The notes beneath the pieces are model-generated. The model was not told the DNA's origin and did not search any database. It was given only the letters and a program-made list of their open reading frames with translations. DNA of 64,000 bases from Prunus persica (Eukaryota; Streptophyta; Magnoliopsida; Rosales; Rosaceae). The DNA lies in the NCBI RefSeq assembly GCF_000346465.2, contig NC_034014.1:7012507-7076506 (forward strand), given 5' to 3'. This document shows, in pieces, positions 24,301 to 37,370 of the stretch. Positions within the stretch are counted from its first letter, which is position 1. Each line of letters opens with the position of its first letter. A program made the translations under genes and the position numbers.

Positions 24301-26830
24301 GAGAAGCACCGACATTATTTTGACTTTCAGCGTCGATCTGGTCAACTGCCAATGCAAAAGGAGGTCAGCCTCTAAGATCTTGATATGGAAACACACTGTG
24401 CTTCAGACTCTCTTTTTTTCCTTTAACAGTGATTAAATGTCATCAAAACACAGGGTGAGGAGGTGGATTATAGAGGTGTCCTGCACCGTGATGGCTCTGT
24501 TCTCATGTCAGTATCCCTTAATCAGTTGAAGGTATAGTTGACATCATACTTCCTTTGTTCCAATTTATTGGCTTTCTTTTTTGTGTTTTTTTCCTTTTTG
24601 AGTTGGGGGCTGAGTTGTATCTGAAATAGTAGAAATTACACTAACCTTCTGCATCCTTTACAGACACCAGAGCTCCTCTACAAGTCACTAGCAGCAAAAC
24701 TTGTTGTGGGCATGCCGTTTAAGGTCTATTATTATTCCATTTTAGATTTTTTAATGTGTCACATGTAAAATTTACTGGGATTTTCATTGACATGGTTAGT
24801 TCTGTTATACAGGATCTTGCAACAGTTGACTCAATCTTATTGAGACAACTTCCACCAGTTGATGATAATGATTCTGTAAGAATATTTTGGAAATAATCCC
24901 TACTCTTCCCCCACACCCACATTATCCCTTATACCTTTCTACGTTGTTTGAGCATTACACTGCATATTTTATTTGCTAGTTTTTTGCGAGAACGGGAATG
25001 ACATGATAATCTTCTTTGTGTATGATCAGCGGCTAGCTCTCAAAAGGTTGATAGATGTCAGTATGGGTGTTATAACACCATTGTCAGAGCAGCTAACAAA
25101 GCCATTGCCCAATGCTATGGTTCTGGTAAATTTGAAGGAATTATCAACTGGGGCATACAAGCTTTTGCCAGAAGGTGCAGCTTTCTTACAGATTTCAGAG
25201 CACTGATGTTTAATTGAACATATTCTTTTTCTATGCTTCTTCTTTTATAGGTAGACTTATTTTAGCAGTGGCCTTTGATGTTAACTAGCATCTCTTCCCC
25301 TTAAGAGGGGGAGGTTCTGGTTCCATTCAGGGGTGGGAAGGGTTTTGTATTTGTCGAAGGCTACCCCTGATTTTTCAGCCAGGAATCCTTATTGTGAATC
25401 AATTGCCTCCCAGGTACACGCTTGGTTGTCTCGGTACGTGGCGATGAACCTTATGAAGTGCTGGATATTCTCAAAGGCATTGATGCTACAATGCTTCTCC
25501 ATGATCTTCCCTTCAGTGAAGATAAAGTAAGCCGAGTGCATGCTGCAAGAAGGTAATAACTTTTTAACTCCCTGCATATAAATCATTATCAGCATAAAAT
25601 TATTGTAAGAGTTCCCATCTAGAGAAGCATTTTCCTAGGCCCTAGACACTTCACCAAATATGAAATTTGTCCTCTTTCTATGGGGCTGTTAATTTGATCA
25701 TTGGTAGTCCATGTTATTTGCTTTTATTCTTGTTGTGCACATGTTTCCTTCTCTTTATATTGTGAATTTTATGTTGCTCTAGGCTGTTTGAGTATCTGGG
25801 GGACAATTCTCTGAACTTTCCGGTCATACACCATATTCAGTTTCCAAGTGGAATTCATAGGTAATTACAAGATTGACTCTTCCTTTTTCCAGAGATGCAT
25901 GGTATTAGTACTTCTGGCTTAATTCCATTTTGTGCAGGGATGACTTGGTTATTGCTGCTGGTACCAATGTGGGGGCCCTTTTAGTAGATGGACTTGGAGA
26001 TGGTCTCCTATTAGAAGCCCCAGACAAGGATTTTGATTTCCTTAGAAACACATCTTTCAATTTACTACAAGGTTGTAGAATGCGGAATACAAAGACGGTA
26101 GGAGTTTTCATTCAAAATATAACAGAATTTGACATATCATGAAGCGATGATGGTCTTAAACAATCATTGTACATGCCTAAATCTCATTTCAGGAGTACGT
26201 TTCATGCCCATCATGTGGCAGAACTTTGTTTGATCTTCAAGAAATAAGTGCACAAATACGAGAGAAGACATCGCACTTGCCTGGCGTTTCAGTAATTACC
26301 TTATTCTTTCCTTTTGTGACGGAACAATTTTGAACAGCAAACTTATTTTATTTTCAGTAATCCAGATGCTTTTTGTAATTCATTTGTTATTTCCTTTGCT
26401 AGATTGCAATCATGGGTTGCATTGTTAATGGACCTGGGGAGATGGCTGATGCAGACTTTGGGTATGTTGGTGGTGCTCCTGGAAAGATTGACCTTTATGT
26501 TGGGAAGGTATATCCTCTGTCCAGCTTGTAATTTAATATGGGTTGAAAAAGGTTTTTTCAATATTTTGCATACAATAAGTTATGCCTCTGAGTACAGGTT
26601 AGCACCGGTCATTATAGGGCACCTTCATCATTTAAGTAGTTCTTCGGTTTTTAGCTAGACTTTTATTTAGTTGTTGCACTATTTTTTTTGCCATACCTTA
26701 TTTGATACAAGGTTGAATTGCATTTCAGACCGTGGTGAGGCGTGCAATTGAGATGGAGCATGCAACCGACGCCTTGATCCAGCTAATAAAAGATCACGGC
26801 CGCTGGGTTGACCCTCCTGTGGAAGAGTAA
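21317..26830 (+). CDS. HDS: HDS: 4-hydroxy-3-methylbut-2-enyl diphosphate synthase, plastid
   Basis: Nineteen coding exons: 21317-21524, 22029-22186, 22700-22806, 22897-22997, 23083-23159, 23300-23419, 23526-23756, 24068-24184, 24289-24363, 24454-24531, 24664-24723, 24813-24875, 25030-25174, 25414-25552, 25783-25860, 25938-26097, 26193-26291, 26403-26507 and 26729-26830. All phases close, giving 740 aa, the usual plant length. The enzyme (IspG/GcpE) reduces MEcPP to HMBPP, the penultimate step of the plastid MEP pathway for isoprenoids. Residues ~1-75 form a Ser/Arg-rich transit peptide. A TIM-barrel domain follows ([44 protein letters not shown]). Next comes the plant-type insert domain, then the C-terminal [4Fe-4S] domain with C644, C647, C678 and the ligand-region E685 in NGPGE. 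All key residues are present, so the gene looks functional. Electron donor in chloroplasts is ferredoxin (family knowledge). Confidence 0.97.
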
Positions 26831-28795
26831 AAAGCCAGCAACGGACAGAGATAAGAGGGCATGCATGCATTCAAGAGAGGGTTATCCTCATTATGTTGTG
26901 TACTTAAGTTCCCACAGTAGAAAGCAGTCGATGATGACTGAACACAGAAAATGTATACCAAAAAAAGATCCAGGGTACATGCCACAGTGCATAAATTTGT
27001 GGAGCAACATGTAAAATGTTCCTCATCAAGTATACACACAGCAACAATGTAGTTCTCCCATTACTAAAGTGAAATCTTTAGGTTTAGTTGGTTAATGCAA
27101 AATAAAATTTGACTGGTTACTTATAAATTGTCCGTGGATGGATCAGTTGAATTTTAGTCTCCAACCACGTTTGGAGTGAACTCTCATCTTTATTTTAGGT
27201 AGTCATGAAACCCTATGTGAATGATATGGGGTATCATTCGTCTCCAACTTATGGAGGTGATGAGTTCAATCTCACGGACAGTTTAATAATAAATCAAATC
27301 AAAAGAGGTAGTCTTGATTTTTTGTGCGAGTATTCTGACAAACTAGCATAACCCACGTCTCTATGTATGTTCCGCATGTTTCCCTAATTCGGGTGGCAAA
27401 AGAAAGACCTAACTCAACTCTGTTTCAGTTTCAGAACATAACTTTATCCCAATAACACGCCCATGAATCAGCTGGAATTTGCAACAAAAAATATCCACGC
27501 ATCTTGTACGAGAACCCATTGTTACGCCTTTCTTTTCCCAAATAAAATTACAAAATTAAAAATTAGGGAGGGATTTTTCAAGTTATTCTTTTGGTCGAAT
27601 TGTATTTTTGCCATTTTAAAATTGCATAGTTGCTATCAATGGCCGCTGCTCGTTAACACTCCCCAAAAGGCCGTATCATATCATCATCCATCCCTCCCTC
27701 AAAGTCAAAATATGATGATCACCGACATGCTTCCTTAATAATCGGTGAGTTGCAAATTTTCTATTCCTAAAATACCCCAAAAGGGAAGTCAACACAAAGA
27801 TGACGCACAAACAGAAGTAAAAACAGCCATGAAAGCGTGAAATGCTCAGAGTCGCCATTTCTCTAGGCAGGGTAGGATCACACACCCAAATGCACGCAAA
27901 ATGACCCATCTACTTTTGACAAGATGAAAATAAAGCAAAACCAACAAACAAATTACTTGACCAAAACAGTAAAAGAAATGCCTCTTCCCCACCCTCTCTT
28001 ATTAGTTCTTTATTATTAAAATCTGCATATAATAATAACCAGTTCTTTATTATAAAATACTCGATTCTATTTAATTAATTTGTCTTCCTATATTATTTTT
28101 AATAGATAGTGTTAAATTAATTTACCATAATAACCAGTTCCAGGTTATCTCAACTATTTCCTTTACACAATTTCCGTTTGTCTACAACATCATCATTTTG
28201 TATAGTTAATATGGATTACTCTTAACACAATCGCATTACATTTTTAAAATGCAATGAAGGTGAGCCACCATGTACAGCAGTTTTCTCAAAATATTGAATC
28301 CAAACACTACCAAACATCAAATCAACAGTGCTTTACGCATTAAAGTCACAAAGAACCTAAATCTCTGGGAATCTAAATTCATGAACAGTATTATCAAATT
28401 TCTTTTCTTTTGTTCGATTTTCTCAGTACCCAAACATTAGATAGCATAAACAGATAGAGCTAATCAAGTCAACAGTGAGAAAAACGAGCATACTGAATGC
28501 TAAATCAGTAAATCCAATTATTATATCATTCTAAAATAGAAAAGCAATACATCAATGATCATATTGACTAATTTAGTATTTTACGCCAATAACTCATCCC
28601 AAAATTCTAACTACCACCAACTCTAGCACCGCCGGCGCGCCAAAGAATGAAGAATCAAATTGAATCACCATCGCCAAAACCTACATTCAATCATATACTA
28701 AGCAAGCACAGAAATTAACTAAAAAAATACGAGAAATTAAACATTTCACAGTAACCTCTAAGAGCTTTAGCGTATGAGAGACTATGAGTAGTTCT
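26831..28795. other. Intergenic between HDS and the AGP-like gene
   Basis: HDS 3' UTR occupies the first ~200-300 bases, and the right-hand end is the 3' UTR of the convergent AGP-like gene. A weak SINE-like patch with a B-box-like gagttcaatctc lies near 27225-27290. No gene was recognised. Confidence 0.5.
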
Positions 28796-29317
28796 TCAGA
28801 GAATCTCTCTCCTGGCGGCGTATCCGTACTGAGATCGACGAACGTTATCCTGACGTTTCTTGTAGACAAAGCCTGCAAGCCCTACCACGCCAACCCCGAC
28901 GATCACTCCAAGTACGACCCCTGCCTTCTTTCCCGGGCTCATTCCTCCAGAGGAGTTCTTAGCTCCGTCTCCGTCCGCGTTGACGTCGCTGTGGTTGACG
29001 TCGCTCGGATTCGACGGCGCTGGAGAAGGAACTGGAGGCGTGTCATCGGCCGACGGAGATTGAGACGGAGATGATTGCGGTGGCGCCGGAGGTGAAGAAG
29101 GATGTGGTGAGTTCACTGGAGCGTTCGACGGAGATGGAGGAAGGGAAATCGGCGATGGAGATTTCGTCGATGGAGATTTCGGAGAAGGTGAATCGGCAGC
29201 GGGTTGAGGCGATGGAGTCGGCGAGGGCCGTGGTGGAGACGAAGAAGATACAATGGAGAATTGGACTAGGAGAAAGGCAAGAAGCAGAGGCGAGCAGAGC
29301 TCGATGAACCTCGCCAT
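28796..29317 (-). CDS. AGP-like proline-rich single-pass membrane protein
   Basis: Single exon, 173 aa, ATG at 29317. Residues 1-25 are a hydrophobic signal peptide ending near SIVSSSS. Residues ~27-105 are dominated by Ser-Pro, Ala-Pro and Thr-Pro dipeptides (e.g. SPSPKSPSTKSPSP), the pattern that is hydroxylated and arabinogalactosylated in arabinogalactan proteins. A short acidic stretch with an N-glycosylation sequon (NSS) follows. One transmembrane helix (~130-152: AGVVLGVIVGVGVVGLAGFV) precedes a basic cytosolic tail with KKRQ. A true TM and cytosolic tail, rather than a GPI signal, make it an AGP-like chimera. Precise role unknown; probably cell surface. High GC content relative to its surroundings explains the long spurious frames on both strands. 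Confidence 0.85.
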   Translation of the reverse strand: MARFIELCSPLLLAFLLVQFSIVSSSSPPRPSPTPSPQPAADSPSPKSPSTKSPSPISLPPSPSNAPVNSPHPSSPPAPPQSSPSQSPSADDTPPVPSPAPSNPSDVNHSDVNADGDGAKNSSGGMSPGKKAGVVLGVIVGVGVVGLAGFVYKKRQDNVRRSQYGYAARREIL

Positions 29318-31770
29318 TGTTGAAGAAGAAGAAGAAAGTTCGAGATGCTTGTTCCCGATAAAATGTGGATCTGAGGGAGAAAGTAAGTGGAAGAGGAAGT
29401 TGAGATTTTTGAGAAGCAGTTTTGAAAGGAAGTGGAAGAGATCTGAATTTGAAACGAGGAGACCTCGAGAGAAGAGAAAAAGTGGACGGGCGAGATTGAC
29501 GGAGAAGGGAGGCGGTGGAGTGGGATCTGGACACGTAGGTGGAGTAAAAAGGTGGGGAGAGGAGCGAAGCAGCGGATCTAGAGAAATGCGGAGAAGATGA
29601 AGTTGGAGTTGAAAGGGGAGACGATAAAAGGAAAAGGTTAGAGAGGCACTTGGAATGTGAGTTTTTGGGATTTATGTAATTCTGCTTTTCGTTTTGGTTT
29701 GTTGGCATATTTAATTTTTAGATAGAGGAAGGAAAGTGTGAGTTGCGTTGCGTCTCTCATGGGGTGTGGCTTCAATTACAAGGACATGACATGAGTATCT
29801 GAGCTTTTATTGCTTGATGTTTCGTTTTGTTTTGTTTTGTTTTTGATATTTATGAAGGGAAAGAAATTATGCAGAATAAACGCAGTAGGAAATTTCGTTT
29901 TCTATGTTGCTTGAATTTTTGGGGTCTCGTACATTTATAGAGAAGACTATGATATTATGTTAGACTATTATTAAATACAAACGTTTAAAAATAATGTTTT
30001 CACCTCTCATTTGTTGGTGAGGTTTCGTAATGAAGCAAATAATTTCTCGACCAAAAAAAAAAGTGATGCTTTGCGTATAAATTTTTATTTCAGTATTTAA
30101 GGACGCGAGGAAATGGGGACAATGGAATATAAGCAATACTCTAAATTTATTTACGGACATAAAGACTTGAACTTTGGTGCAAGGAGGTAAGCTCATTGCC
30201 CTAGCTAACTAGCCTAACCCGCTTCTACCTCTCATTCCCATATTTGATTTGTTCGCTATTAAGAATTAACATTTGTCAAGTTTTCCAATACTACCCTTGC
30301 ATTTTAAAAATAAATTACAATTTTTAAAGGTCAAAAGAGGTATTTTAATAGGTTATAAAGAATGAAAGTCTAAATAAATACTATAAATGGTGTATGGAAT
30401 CAGTGAAATAGGTTTTCTGTGGATTTTACAATTGGGTTTGCGTTTGGGTTTTCTCATTACACAAATTCAAAACCCAGCTGTCCGTACCTTACGGAGTTAT
30501 TTGACATTTATTAATTCCCATATTTACTGCGTGATAGAAGGATGACTTTGTTACTGCGTGGTTACGTTGTCCAACCATATAATGATGTTACGCGATTTTG
30601 ATATATTTTCAGTGGGAAATATTTTTGCTCGCCATTTTAACTCAAGTTATATTTTTATTATTTTTCTTAACACTTGATACGAGAAACTAAATTTATTGCG
30701 AATGCTTTAACAAATTTGGGTCATTCTAGATCTAATTGTCATTTTTGGAATTAAACCCTCCTTACTTGCGTGGAAAATACATATTTTTTATTTGGCATGG
30801 TTGTCATGTCTCCAACTGTATATATGCGACAAGTAAATAAAGCATCCCTTCAATTGTAACCAAAACAAAAAACAAAAGAACAAAAAAAGCATCCCTTCAT
30901 ATTCAATTAATAGAAAACGTCCTTAGTGTAAAGCGAAAACAAGACAAATTAGGGTTGCACATGGTTTCACATGCATACGTAGATAGCTGCCTACGTACAA
31001 GATACGACTAATTATATTAATTATTAAAATTCCAATTAGATCTTGATACTATTTTCTAAAAGGGGAAAATAAAACTTTGTCGTCTATTTATATTATAATA
31101 TGTATATAAAATATGTCACGTTGTCATACTACTGTAGTATTCTATAATTTCTTCATTTTTATGCCATTGAAAAGCTAATGACTAAACGGCTTCTCAAAAT
31201 TCCATTTGGCTTTCGTAGAATTATAAAATAGGGTAAGTTTACAGTTTACCGTTTACTAGCTTTTCCATATTTACAGAGGTAATTAATCTTAAGTAGGCAA
31301 CGCATAGAGAGCCGTAGTTGGTGACATGATGTGGACTCCTAAATTTTTAAAGCGAGTCGGAATCTTTCAATAATCCCCGTAATAATCATGTGACTACTGC
31401 GACCGCTTAGTGACTATAATTTCAATTGCTAAGGGTGACAGTTTTGTTGTTGTGTTTTTCGTAGTGTGCGGGTCATTATCATTTAAAAGTTCCATGGAGC
31501 ATTAGTTAACCTTTATTTATTTATTTATTTTGGTTTTTCATTAGTTCAATATGTTTTAAGTGATTATTTTTTCTTTTGTTTAATTGATCATGCTATGGCA
31601 TATTCCGTTGGAATTAAAAAAAAAGAAGAGAAAGACTGACTTTTTTTTTTTTTTGGGCTTAAAAAAACTCGTTTAACCAAAGTTTGCACTCTTAGTTGGG
31701 ATGCTTACGCTAAAGTTTCTTCAATCCTGCATGATCTTTAGTGAAGGAGCCCCATATTCATCTGTTACTG
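29318..31770. other. Promoter of the AGP-like gene, then intergenic
   Basis: The 5' leader and promoter of the AGP-like gene lie in ~29318-29800. A SINE-like fragment in minus orientation may lie around 30150-30215. The rest is AT-rich with no recognised gene. Confidence 0.5.
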
Positions 31771-31773
31771 TAA

Positions 31774-32486
31774 GAGCATCCACAATGGTAAGGTGTATAT
31801 AGAGGTATATGTCAAATATACACATTTGGTTGACGAAATGTTCTGTAATGGGGAGGTGTATACGGTTGTAGATGTACATCACAACCATGAGATGGAAAAA
31901 AAGATGCAAAGGTAGATCTAATTTTACACCTAGCCAAGTGGGTACCGTAATAGAAAAGTCAAGAGAGAGGAGATAGGAAAACTGCCTAAAAGATAGGGAA
32001 GTTATTAAAATGGTGGGCCCAAGGCGTGGCTGAGATTTATTAAAATGGGTAAGTTATTAAAATGATGCAAATGTACAAAGTTCTTTTTGACCCCCAAAAA
32101 AAAAATTGTACAAAGTTCTTCTCCAACAACTCTCTAATGTATGACCATATTTCATTCGAATTGAATTATGAAACTAACAATTACACTGATCAATGGTGAA
32201 GAATAAATTCATATCAAAGCTGACGGTTCAGATTAATTTTATTTACATCATATTGAATGAAATTATATCTTATCAAAAATTTAAAATTTTTACGTCGATT
32301 TGTTTAGAAAAAATAATTAAACCTAACAAACAAAAGGCGAATTAATAAAAGAAAATCGGATTTACATCTTTGAATTTGCATCCAACTCATTATAGCAAAA
32401 ATGACATTTGCATCTCCCGGAGGTGTAAAGAAGATGTAAAAGTGGCTTTACACCTCCGAATTTATACCTCCCCACTGTGGAAGCTC
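31774..32486. mobile_element. Tourist/Harbinger-type MITE with TAA target duplication
   Basis: A 713-bp element with inverted ends: left GAGCATCCACAATGGTAAGG, right reverse complement GAGCTTCCACAGTGGGGAGG. It is flanked by TAA at 31771-31773 and 32487-32489. The inverted similarity extends into the GGTGTA and TACACCTC blocks. There is no coding capacity. A 3-bp TWA duplication plus ends of the GAGCATC type fit PIF/Harbinger-derived (Tourist) MITEs. Confidence 0.75.
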
Positions 32487-32489
32487 TAA

Positions 32490-33563
32490 TGGCCCTTTTG
32501 TGACTAGTGGCTTTTTGACTGAATTATTAATGCAATCCTAGAATTTCTATATTAAAAAAACAAAAACAAAAAACAAACTCATTGAACCATTCTTATTATT
32601 TTTGTGATTTCCAAAAGAATCCTTTACATTTGCATGTCTTTGGTTTGAAAGTTGAAGAGCTTTTTTGTCTTTTTCAGAAAAGTTTTGGCTTTTTTCCAAA
32701 AATGAAAGTTTTTTTGTAACTAAAACCTAAATTTACTTTCTTATTAATACGGTCAAGGATTAATAACCTTGGGTGCATGATAAATGTTTGGAGAGTATCA
32801 TAAGAAAGAAGAATGATGAAGCCATACACATCTAGATCCACACAACAAGGTAATGAAGCGAAGTAGGTTGAGGAAGAAACCTTGCCAATGTCTGAAATCC
32901 ACATCTAAATGATCCACACAAGAAGGTAATGAAGCTATACACATCTAAATCCACACAAGAAGGTAATAGAGTTGAAATTTTATAGACAGTTCTTAAAATA
33001 TAACTTTATAGTATTTTTAGCTAAATTTTAAGTGAAAAATAGAGAGCATGATTGTGGATGCTCTTATGACATTGTCCGAGAAACTTTTGTATACAACCTC
33101 TCGCACAGTAACTGTACACATGACCACCACATGAGGAGTTGAAAATCAGGACTTTTACAATGTCCATGGTTCAAGAACAATGGTTTGCTCCTGACCGAAA
33201 AACAAAATGAGAACAATGGTTTGGTGAAGGAACCAAAGCGTACGGCATAGCCGTCAAAATTCTCCAATGCCTTCATAAGAATTATTAAACAGGCAACCAA
33301 AAAAGAGGGGAAGAAGGAGGAAGGTGCTATTATTAAATAATTCAGCTGGAATTTCTTAAACAATACATTCAAAACTTGCAAGCTGAAGGATACACCTATT
33401 TTGTTTTTTCCGGATATCTGTTCGGGTTTAAATTGCGGCGGATTTGAGATTCTCATTTCTGATCTCTCTATTTTCTCTTCTATGTGACAACTATCTCTTT
33501 TCTACCACATTGATGATGGCACATACTAGACAGACAAATCGCTAATACACACATTCAAATTCC
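32490..33563. other. Intergenic: short direct repeats and a MITE end
   Basis: A phrase like acacatctaaatccacacaa-gaaggtaatgaag is repeated about three times between 32818 and 32965. A terminal sequence GTGGATGCTCTTA at 33053-33065 matches the end of the GAGCATCCAC MITE family without a clear left partner. The PDI 3' UTR occupies the right-hand end. No gene was seen. Confidence 0.5.
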
Positions 33564-34577
33564 TCATAATTCATCCCTCAAATCATTTGTGCTGCTGCTG
33601 CTCTCTTGGCTCTCTTTAGCATCAGATACCGCCTCGGATTTTGGAGTTGAAGTTGGCTTTTGGAGCTTGAAAGGAATTGATGCGTTTTTCTTGAGGAATT
33701 TGTAGAATGCCACCACTGTACGATCAGCATCTACGGAAATCTAAAAACACCAAGGAACCAGATATTCTATGTAAGACATGAAACGAGGAACAAGAAGAAA
33801 ATGCACAAGCATGGTAGAGGAACACATGTAACAATTCTAAATGCCACTTACTGGATCAAAGCTCTTATTTCCAGCTGGGAAGAATAGAAGTGTGGGAAAC
33901 CCATCAGCCTGCAAAGTTAAAGAACAGCAATTCACTGCAAAGTTCTGGTTTCTAATAAATACACAATTTCTGCCAAAGAAAATTTTTCCCTTGGAACTCT
34001 AGAATATACAATTGGAAATATGTAAACTATCATTTAACACACAGAACACATTTTGAATTTTAAATTACCTTTGCCCTGGGATGCTCATTTGTGGTTCCGT
34101 CCATCTTGGCTATAACAATAGAATCAATGCCTCGTAGATGTTTGGCAAGCTTGTTGTAGGTTGGCTCCAAAGATTGGCAATGCCCGCACCATGGTGCATA
34201 AATCTGAGATAGCAATGCTTCAAAATTTGGAACCTTACAAGGACAAATTTTAATCAATAATTTATTTGGTTATTATTTTGTTGTATTACCTCAAGAAGAA
34301 CATCCTTTGACTCGTCCAAGACAATTTCATCAAAGTTATTCCCAACCACTATTTTCACGTCCCCATCATTCTGTGGCAATCAAAAAAAATGCATAGAAGT
34401 TATAATAATGAAACAAGACAACAGAATTTGGTGCAGAAATGACTCATAACTTACAGTTTCTGGAATTGGGTCTGACTTAAAGAAAGGTTTAAGCTTATCT
34501 TCTATAAAATCCTGCCCAAAAGCCTGAGGAATAATAAATCCATAACAAACTGTTAGAACATATAAAGTGGGAGAGAG

Positions 34578-34622
<45 letters not shown>

Positions 34623-35314
34623 CTTTAAGTTAGCCAAGGTCACTTCTCCCTCATGAACAAATTTCCTAGAATCATCATTTCCGGTGTACCCAAGAACCTA
34701 TAAGGAACAAAATTATCAATTTCATAGTACACATGAATTTACAACATATAGAATTACAACTTTAGTAAAATAAATACAAATAGAATACAACGTCAGTAAA
34801 ATAAATACACAGGTTAGGAAAGATCACCGTTGGAGCATCACTAGTGATACCAAAATAATCTGAAACTGGCTTTCCAATATCTTCATTATCCGTTTGCACA
34901 TATACAAAGATAAGCTGCAAGTAACCACACATACATTTAAGAGAACATATACATACAAGACTAAAGAATTTGGATTAAATTCTATCTTCATTATAATACT
35001 GCATGTACAAAGATCAGATGCTCATATGTATTGAGATCACAGAGAACAAACAAAACAACGTCACTGGAAATTAATACACAATGGCAAACCTACTTGAAGG
35101 ACAATGTTGCTGAAATAAGACTGCATTTATTTATTTTTCCTATTACTTTTATATGAAACAATATTTCATCAATATGAAGAGCTGAATACAAACTGAAATA
35201 CAAAAGTTCCAGAGGCACATCCAACCCCCTCCCCCTTTCTCCTTCTCTTCCCTAATGTTGTCAAAAATCCTCTTTGTTGCCACACAGCCATTATACCACC
35301 AACGTAGCATTAAA

Positions 35315-35349
<35 letters not shown>

Positions 35350-37370
35350 GGTAAAGCCATTTCTAGAAGTCTAAAAAACTATGTTGTGATTTCAAGGAAA
35401 AAGAAAACGAACTTTGCAATCATTACAAATGTTCCTTTATATGTAATCATTATTTTAGATACTCCTGAATAGTTTCTATAACATATTTTAGAGCACTTGC
35501 TGATAATAACCATACCTTTCCTTTGAAAAGTTTTGCTGCCGCTTGAAAATCTGGGAGAACCTTCTCTGAATCTTTTGAAGTGGCAAAGAGCAAAAGCTGA
35601 GCAGTTTTATATAGGTCAACCAGCATGAAATGTTAATATTCCATTGCAAAGAGTTCCATAATTTTGAAGTCGCATCTATAAAAAAAATTCAAACATTCAC
35701 CAAAATACCTGCTTCTTGATTTCACTTTCAAAAATTTGAGGGGCATTTTCCCTAGTAAAAGTGATGACTAAAGGAAGCTTGTTCGCAAAGACAAACTCGG
35801 CAATTGCAGACTTCTCAAATTTACCATCTGCAGAAATGAGAAACTGAGAATAGAGTAAAGGAACACAAAACAATCAAATTGAAACATCTCACCCAATGTG
35901 ATAATAAAAAAGAGACTAACCGAAATAGCTTAGCTTCTCAGCCTCCTTCTTAAGCAGGATCAAAGCAGGTCGTTTAACTTCAGGGTCAAGATGGAAAAGT
36001 TTTGCCACCTTAGGATCCACTGTTTGGTAAAAGTTGACATCATCTTCAAGTCTTGAAGCAGCAGCAAGCTCGTCACTCTCGGGACCCTGTTATCATAAGA
36101 AGAAGGCATAATGACAATGAGTAACAATATATGGGAGACTGATTACAATAGCTATTGAATAAAGCAAAAAATTGAGTATTTGTTATGCTTCATGAATCAC
36201 CTATTTTTAGATTCCTATTCTAGATTATGTTCTATTATGCTTCATTTGACAACCAAACATGCCCTGATAAATTCAGGTACTTCCACGTCAATGTGCAATT
36301 ACCGAGCAAAACTCTATGGCGTCAATTAAAAGCCCGCTGCTTTGACCAAATTTCTAAATCTAAGATTATCACCGTTCCTAGACCAAATTTCAAAACTCTC
36401 ACCGCAAGCTATAAGAAACTTTGCACTCTAATTACTGTTATAAAATTACATGGCCAACCCATGCATTATCATAACAGTCATAAAATCAACGAATTTCAGA
36501 TTTCATAATGTAAACCCAAAAAAAGGCAAAAGAGGGGAAACATAATGAAAACGCAATATGCATACCACCAAAGAATTAAGGTAGCCCAAAACGACTTTAC
36601 TTTCAGAAGTCAATATGCGTTCCGCCTCGTCCAATGTGGTCACATTTTGAATACCAGGTCCTATCTTCTTCTTGATCCATGTAACTATGCCCTCTCTGAA
36701 ATCACATTTCAGAAAAAGAGAAGAAGAAAAAACACTCAATTTCTGTAATTTTCATAATTCTATCAAACTAAATGAAAAGTTAGAAATAAATAATTGCAAG
36801 AAAGAAAGAAGAAACTCACTTGGTCCTTTGACCTGTGTAAGGCTTGTGAACACCATCAATGAAGAAGAACACAGTAGGGAAACCCTCGACGCCATACTCC
36901 TGAGATAGCTCGTTTTCCTCAGTGGAATCAATTTTGGCCAAAATTACATTTTCGCCCTTGAGCTCGGTGGCTGCAGCCGCGTACTCCGGAGCCAAGGCCT
37001 GGCAGTGTCCGCACCACGGCGCGTAGAACTCAACCATGACGAACCTGTTCTTCTCTACCGTGTCGCTGAAGTTCGTCCCCTTCAAAACGACGACGTCCTT
37101 CTCATCCACCTCCGGCTCCTTATACGCGTCCTCATGATCGCCGCCGCCCTCGTCGAAATCGGAGAAATTCTCGAGATCGTCGTAATTGTCTTCATCGTAA
37201 TGGTCCGGATCCGGATAGTGCGGTGCGGCGTCGTTTTGGTCGGTTGGCTCCTCAAGGAAGCTGAGATCGTCGTCGTCGTCGTCGATTGGATTTGAGTCCT
37301 TGCAGAGAGCTGAGCGGGAGAAGAAGAGGAGAGCACTGAGTGCAAACACAAGAACGAATCGACTCGCCAT
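33564..37370 (-). CDS. PDI-like protein disulfide isomerase (PDIL1-3/1-4 type)
   Basis: Twelve exons, 5' to 3': 37370-36820, 36695-36566, 36086-35921, 35827-35709, 35596-35516, 34914-34828, 34697-34623, 34523-34455, 34370-34290, 34203-34069, 33908-33852 and 33740-33564; 575 aa. It forms and rearranges disulfides in ER client proteins. Signal peptide ~1-23; then a very acidic segment (~28-92, with DDDDDD) typical of this plant subclass. The a domain has APWCGHC (Cys120/Cys123), then b and b' domains, and a' has a second APWCGHC (Cys459/Cys462). The protein ends NDLRDEL, an RDEL variant of the ER retrieval signal. Both catalytic pairs are intact. By order with neighbours it would correspond to Arabidopsis PDIL1-4, from memory. 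Intron 7 opens with a (CT)n tract in the sense strand immediately after its GT. Confidence 0.95.
34581..34620 (-). repeat. (CT)n tract (sense) abutting a PDI 5' splice site
   Basis: Plus-strand GA repeat of ~20 units; in the transcript it reads gttctctct directly from the donor after exon 34697-34623. Confidence 0.9.
35317..35344 (+). repeat. (CT)n microsatellite in PDI intron 5
   Basis: CT run on the plus strand, so GA in the PDI transcript, in the middle of the intron between exons 35596-35516 and 34914-34828. Confidence 0.85.

Noticed and set aside
29043..29708. A 221-codon minus-strand open frame
   Set aside because: It overlaps the AGP-like gene out of frame. The Ser/Phe-rich composition is what the CT- and GA-rich leader and Pro codons give when shifted, and no domain is visible.
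32818..32965. Possible protein-coding tandem repeat
   Set aside because: The repeated phrase contains stops in all useful frames and shows no continuing coding sequence.
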